Shown: positions 14,520-17,697 of the stretch, piece after piece
Position numbering within the stretch: the stretch's first letter is position 1
Layout of the letters: every line of letters begins with the position of its first letter
Notes under the pieces: generated by a model
The model's database searches: none
What the model was told of the DNA's origin: nothing
The model's input: only the letters and a program-made list of their open reading frames with translations
Translations under genes and position numbers: made by a program
Source of the DNA: JAAFHS01 sp031396505
GTDB lineage: Bacteria; Pseudomonadota; Alphaproteobacteria; Rhodobacterales; Rhodobacteraceae
Direction: 5' to 3'
Length of the DNA stretch: 17,697 nt
Assembly (NCBI GenBank): GCA_031396505.1
Contig: JANNKX010000003.1
Span: forward strand, 1 to 17,697

Positions 14520-14574
14520 CGTCATCCTTTGCCGCCCTGCCGCTTTGCGCGTGATGGGCTATCCCAGACTGCAT

Positions 14575-14610
14575 TTGTGGAATCCTAAGACAAGGCCAAG
14601 GGTTCCACAA
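14575..14610 (-). repeat. Hairpin between clpP and clpX
   Basis: TTGTGGAATCCT (14575-14586) and AGGGTTCCACAA (14599-14610) are inverted repeats of 12 positions with one G-T wobble on the plus strand (an A-C mismatch in the minus-strand RNA) and a 12-nt loop. It begins 26 bases past the clpP stop and ends about 55 bases before clpX. It may partially terminate, process or stabilise the clpP-clpX message. No T-tract adjoins it. Confidence 0.5.
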
Positions 14611-14636
14611 TGTCAAATCGCCCAACCGGGCGCGCC

Positions 14637-15269
14637 TCACTTCGACGTGTCGTCCGCCTTGCCACGGCTTTCCACGATCTCGTCGATCAAACCCCAGGCC
14701 TTGGCATCTTCCGCAGACATGAAGTTATCACGTTCCAGTGCCGCCTCGACAGTCGCCAAATCCTGACCTGTGTGCTTCACGTAAATCTGATTCAACCGCA
14801 GCTTCAACTTTTCCGTCTCGCGCGCGTGGATCATGATATCCGTCGCCTGCCCCTGATAGCCCCCCGATGGCTGGTGCACCATCACGCGGGAATTCGGCAA
14901 CGAGAATCGCATCCCCGCGTGCCCCGCCGTCAACAACAGACTGCCCATCGACGCCGCCTGCCCGATCACAAGGGTCGAAACCTTCGGCTTGATGTACTGC
15001 ATCGTGTCATAGATCGACAAACCCGACGTCACCACCCCGCCGGGGCTGTTGATGTACATGCTGATCTCTTTCGACGGATTCTCCGCCTCAAGGAACAACA
15101 GTTGCGCGCAAATCAGGCTCGACATGCCGTCATGCACCGGACCGGACAGGAAAATGATCCGTTCCTTCAACATCCGGCTGAAAATGTCATAGGCCCGCTC
15201 GCCCCGGCTCGTCTGTTCGACGACCATCGGAACGAGGGTGTTCATATAGTGCTCTACCGGATCGCGCAT
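14637..15269 (-). CDS. clpP: ATP-dependent Clp protease proteolytic subunit ClpP
   Basis: A 210-residue serine peptidase that forms the double heptameric chamber of ClpXP and ClpAP. The catalytic triad is S107 (GQAASMGS), H132 (VMVHQPSGG) and D181 (ERDNFMSAEDA), matching E. coli S97, H122 and D171 with a constant offset of ten. YINSPGGVVTSGLSIYDTMQ is the conserved substrate-binding strand and helix. GAGAGG lies upstream of the ATG at 15269. The substrate adaptor route from Aat, encoded a few genes away, feeds ClpAP rather than ClpXP. The upstream region contains a short hairpin (15341-15358) but no promoter I can assign with confidence. Confidence 0.97.
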   Translation of the reverse strand: MRDPVEHYMNTLVPMVVEQTSRGERAYDIFSRMLKERIIFLSGPVHDGMSSLICAQLLFLEAENPSKEISMYINSPGGVVTSGLSIYDTMQYIKPKVSTLVIGQAASMGSLLLTAGHAGMRFSLPNSRVMVHQPSGGYQGQATDIMIHARETEKLKLRLNQIYVKHTGQDLATVEAALERDNFMSAEDAKAWGLIDEIVESRGKADDTSK

Positions 15270-15340
15270 GGGGGGCTGCCTCTCAACTTGTCACGGGAAT
15301 ATCGCGTCTTGATGAACAGAGTCTTAGTTGTGCGCGCCGG

Positions 15341-15358
15341 GGGCTGCAAGGGCAGCCC
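15341..15358. repeat. Short perfect hairpin upstream of clpP
   Basis: GGGCTGC (15341-15347) pairs with GCAGCCC (15352-15358) around AAGG, followed on the plus strand by TTTAAA. It lies about 70 bases before the clpP start and just before the photolyase remnant. It could be part of the clpP leader or the relic of a terminator reading rightward. Confidence 0.35.
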
Positions 15359-15363
15359 TTTAA

Positions 15364-15954
15364 ATGCCGCGACCCTGCGTTAGCTTGCCACGCATAGCCC
15401 AGTTTCCGCCCACGCGCAGCGCCGCCCCCGCCCGCCTTGCCGCATTTGTCCCCCGCGCGGGCCGCGCTCACGCAAATCACCGCAACCGCGACCTGCCCGG
15501 TCATCATGGCGTGCGGGCGGCCCTCAACCGCATTGCCACCCAATCCGGCCTGCGCAATGACTGGCAAGCCGCCTGTCAGGGCTGCACCGGCATCGACGCC
15601 TTCGATCACCGGGCGCAAGAACTTGTCACCACCGGCTATCTGCACAACCACGCCCGCAGGGGGTTTGCCTCAATCTGGATCTTCACCCTCCGCCTGCCGT
15701 GGGAACTCGGCGCCGACTTCTTTCTGCGCCACCTGCTGGACGGTGATCCCGCCTCCAACACCCTCTCATGGCGGTGGGTCGGCGGCTTGCATACTCCCGG
15801 CAAGACCGATCTCGCCTCCGCCGACCCCATCGCCGACATCCTGCGCGGCCTTCCGCTCCACGGCATCCCGCTCGCGCGCGCCCTTCGCCCCCCTGATGCC
15901 CGCCTCTGGCCCCATGCCACCCACGGCTTTTTCCGCTTCAAGAATGCGATCTGA
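15364..15954 (+). pseudogene. Internally deleted photolyase/cryptochrome-family FAD-binding protein
   Basis: A 196-residue open frame in which three blocks resemble one protein family. An N-terminal block has RLAAFVPRAGRAHANHRNRDLP. The flavin-binding core has GIDAFDHRAQELVTTGYLHN through WELGADFFLRHLLDGDPASNTLSWRWVGGLHTPGKT, where ASNTLSWRWV matches the conserved photolyase FAD-site helix (usually NNTLGWQWV). The C-terminal block has DARLWPHATHGFFRFK. Full-length relatives have roughly 500 residues. The pieces abut abruptly (near RNRDLPGHHGVRAALNRI and near ASADPIADIL), suggesting two in-frame internal deletions. Within the core, the usual hydrophobic residues after TGYLHNHAR are replaced by RG. 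No ribosome-binding site is evident before 15364. It is most likely a decayed gene, though a short expressed protein cannot be excluded. Confidence 0.65.
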
Positions 15955-16035
15955 TGCATCACACGCGATTGCGACTTGAACACCTGCAGCAGGCAGGATG
16001 ATCTGGCGTCAATCGGTCGACCACCAAAGGGGGCG

Positions 16036-16923
16036 ATGCTGCGGTATCTGTTCTTGTTCTGCCTCGCCCTGCTGGCCGCCTGCGCCACCGAGCAAGCGCG
16101 TTTCGCCGGGGCGGAAGACCCGCTGCTTTATGATGCGCGCACGGTCGCAAATGCCGACAAGATTGCCATCTTCATCCCCGGCGCGCTTGCCTCTGTCCGT
16201 ATCTTCGAACCCGCCCAAAAGTGGAAGGATGACGGCTATGCATTGGTCTTCTACCGCTATCCCGGCCTTGACGGCCTTCCCCTCGACCACGCGCTTGGTA
16301 TCGAAGATGCCGCGAACCAGATTGCTGCATTTGCATCAAGATACCCCGGCAAGCCCATAAGACTACTGGGTTATTCAACTGGCGGCCCGATTGCCATCCG
16401 CGCCGCAGAACAGATCGCAGGCGATGTGAAAGTGGCTGCCATGTCACCCGCCGTCGAACGCGGTGGCGGCCTGCTGACCGGCCTGCACGGCGGTTATGAT
16501 CTGCTGACGGCGGTGCTCGTCGCGGGATCATTCGATGAAAACAAGGTCTGGCGCCAGTATTACCGCACGCTGCTTTTTGGCCGTAACGCGCTGCGCGACC
16601 CCGATCGCATGGCCGACGCTGACAATATCCTTGGCCCCGACAAAGACGGCATCACCGGCCCACCCGACGGCATGACCCGCGCCCATACCGGTGATTTGCG
16701 CCGCTGGACGCTGGACGCAGTCCCCCGCCTGCCAGCCGACCGCCTGCGCTTTTTCATCGGGCTTGAAGATTCGCTGTTTTCTACCGGCCAGACCCACCGT
16801 TTCGCCCGCAACTTCGGCCCCGTGCAGATATGGGGCTATCCTGATCAGGGGCATCTTCTGTTTGAAACTCATCCGCCCGTGTTTGACGATGTGCTGGCCT
16901 TTTTCGAAGAGACAGCAAATTAG
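16036..16923 (+). CDS. Alpha/beta hydrolase lipoprotein
   Basis: A 295-residue alpha/beta hydrolase. The N-terminus MLRYLFLFCLALLAAC is a lipoprotein signal with lipobox LAAC, so C16 would be lipidated and the enzyme held in the cell envelope. The nucleophile elbow GYSTGG puts S114 as catalytic serine. The likely acid is D245 (GLEDSLF) and the histidine H273 (DQGHLLFE). The substrate is unknown; an esterase or lipase is plausible. The ATG at 16036 has AAGGGGG just upstream and gives a clean signal peptide, while a TTG at 15976 would bury it behind 20 polar residues. It stands alone between the photolyase remnant and a convergent gap holding two strong hairpins. Confidence 0.82.
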   Translation: MLRYLFLFCLALLAACATEQARFAGAEDPLLYDARTVANADKIAIFIPGALASVRIFEPAQKWKDDGYALVFYRYPGLDGLPLDHALGIEDAANQIAAFASRYPGKPIRLLGYSTGGPIAIRAAEQIAGDVKVAAMSPAVERGGGLLTGLHGGYDLLTAVLVAGSFDENKVWRQYYRTLLFGRNALRDPDRMADADNILGPDKDGITGPPDGMTRAHTGDLRRWTLDAVPRLPADRLRFFIGLEDSLFSTGQTHRFARNFGPVQIWGYPDQGHLLFETHPPVFDDVLAFFEETAN

Positions 16924-16925
16924 AG

Positions 16926-16969
16926 CGTGTCCTGCGCAATCGGGTTCATCCGATTGCGCAGTATACACG
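16926..16969. repeat. Palindromic element, copy B, downstream of the hydrolase gene
   Basis: CTGCGCAATCGG (16932-16943) pairs perfectly with CCGATTGCGCAG (16950-16961) around GTTCAT. An outer CGTGT (16926-16930) pairs with ACACG (16965-16969). It begins 3 bases after the hydrolase stop. It is related to copy A at 10457-10502, with the closing stem pair swapped from G-C to C-G. Confidence 0.75.
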
Positions 16970-16994
16970 GGCATGCACAGGTGGTTCTTGTCTT

Positions 16995-17030
16995 GGATCA
17001 CCTTCAATCTAATCAGATTGAAGGTGATCC
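16995..17030. repeat. Perfect 16-bp hairpin in the convergent gap
   Basis: GGATCACCTTCAATCT (16995-17010) is followed by AATC and then its exact reverse complement AGATTGAAGGTGATCC (17015-17030). No T-tract follows on either strand. It lies 26 bases beyond copy B, between the convergent hydrolase and tandem-repeat genes. It may be a bidirectional terminator, a recognition site, or a mobile repeat. The rest of the gap (17031-17117) shows nothing I recognise. Confidence 0.75.
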
Positions 17031-17117
17031 CCGCTGAAGGACACAGATTTCCTCCGCGGCACCCTAGACAATACCTTGTCCAGTGCGCGGACAGTGGTCA
17101 TAACCCCCTGCAAGTGG

Positions 17118-17697
17118 CTACTCATACATGTGAAAGGCCGCAATCCGACGTGGCATAAAGGATTGCGTTGCAAGCGCATCGAACTCTTCCTGATAAGTGT
17201 CCGACAGCATGCCATGCCGCGCAACCCATTCAGGACCGGCTAGTTTTTCCCAGATAGCCGCGTAACGGGGTGCGTTACCGGATACCCAGGCGGTGACCAG
17301 TGTTGGTCGGAAACCCTGCTCAGCAAAGGCGTTGAATTCGCGCTGATAGTCGTCCGCCGACATCCCGTGCCGGGACGCCCACGCGCGTCCGTCATTCTGA
17401 ACCCAGATTGCTGCAAACCGGTCAGAACCTCCCACGGAATAGCCGCTCACATCAACTAACCGGAAACCTTCGGCCAGTTGCCTGTCAAACTCTTGCTGAT
17501 ATTCCTCGGCCGAGATGGAATGGCGTGCAACCCATGCGCCCCTCTGTCCCTGTTCAAAGACCGCTGCATAGCGTTCTTCGCCTCCGACAACATAGCCGCT
17601 GATGTTCACCGGCGCGAAACCTTCCGCGACCAACCTGTCGAACTCTTCCTGATAACCCTGCAAACCAGCTCGACTCCCGTGAGGGGAGAGCGATTCG
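17118..17697 (-). CDS. Tandem-repeat protein of BTRD1 type, 3' part only
   Basis: The minus-strand frame is open from the right edge to the TAG at 17118-17120 and encodes about 190 residues made almost entirely of a 51-residue repeat. Each unit begins EFD or EFN, followed by a GF pair nine residues in. RYAA[V/I][F/W] or RFAAIW comes near position 26, then a tryptophan and [A/S]RH, and the unit closes with Y-Q. Three units are complete (starts near 17643, 17490 and 17337) and a fourth stops after about 22 residues. A more diverged sequence lies upstream at the edge. This matches Pfam bacterial tandem repeat domain 1 (BTRD1), found in polyglycine hydrolases and other mostly secreted proteins. 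The true start, any signal peptide and any catalytic domain lie outside the window. Function is unknown. Confidence 0.7.
   Translation of the reverse strand, partial: ESLSPHGSRAGLQGYQEEFDRLVAEGFAPVNISGYVVGGEERYAAVFEQGQRGAWVARHSISAEEYQQEFDRQLAEGFRLVDVSGYSVGGSDRFAAIWVQNDGRAWASRHGMSADDYQREFNAFAEQGFRPTLVTAWVSGNAPRYAAIWEKLAGPEWVARHGMLSDTYQEEFDALATQSFMPRRIAAFHMYE

Noticed and set aside
15270..15363. Heat-shock (RpoH) promoter for clpP
   Set aside because: A CTTGCAG with a weak -10-like TAAGAC 17 bases on can be drawn on the minus strand, but the match is too poor to report as a feature.
17118..17697. CRISPR-like or DNA-level tandem repeat array
   Set aside because: The 153-bp periodicity is protein-level, with diverged codons and an uninterrupted reading frame, so it is a repeat protein and not an array of identical DNA repeats.

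Overview
The window looks like chromosome of an alphaproteobacterium of the order Rhodobacterales (Roseobacter/Rhodobacter type). The reasons are the high G+C content, the protein sequences, an NDUFA12-type complex I subunit, and the local neighbourhoods accB-accC-aat, NDUFA12-mlaD-DUF2155 and clpP-clpX. Genus and species cannot be fixed from the sequence alone. Most of the window is housekeeping and catabolic genes; there is no CRISPR array, rRNA, tRNA, insertion sequence or phage gene that I can see.

Left part (1-4972): the 5' end of rpsB runs off the left edge, with a readable sigma70-type promoter and a structured leader. Divergent from it is a psuK-psuG pair (start/stop overlap) for pseudouridine breakdown to uracil and ribose 5-phosphate. 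A DUF502 membrane protein and a Kup-type potassium transporter follow.

Middle (5059-10428): the two subunits of NAD-dependent dihydropyrimidine dehydrogenase, preT and preA, are on the minus strand and are separated by a DedA-family membrane protein gene. A terminator-like hairpin sits directly before preA. Uracil released by PsuG is the substrate of PreTA, so two consecutive catabolic steps lie within a few kilobases. Divergent from preT is accB-accC (biotin carboxyl carrier protein and biotin carboxylase of acetyl-CoA carboxylase).

Right part (10525-17697): a minus-strand methyltransferase gene sits between accC and aat. Then come aat, overlapping tail to tail with a DUF2155 gene; the minus-strand set NDUFA12-mlaD-DUF2155; and clpP-clpX with a clear intrinsic terminator. 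After these lies a more irregular end: a shortened photolyase-family remnant, a lipoprotein alpha/beta hydrolase, a convergent intergenic region with two strong hairpins, and the 3' part of a tandem-repeat (BTRD1-like, 51-residue period) protein that runs off the right edge.

The most notable non-genic signal is a pair of related palindromic elements (10457-10502 and 16926-16969). They match best in opposite orientations, show compensatory stem changes, and both lie between convergent genes. A third convergent junction (kup/preA) carries an imperfect hairpin with a similar core. No stretch longer than 300 bases lacks a gene; the largest gaps (156-353, 8380-8591, 16924-17117) are described in the entries. 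I found no convincing new multi-gene system; the best leads are the palindromes, the decayed photolyase, and the preT-dedA-preA arrangement with its hairpin.
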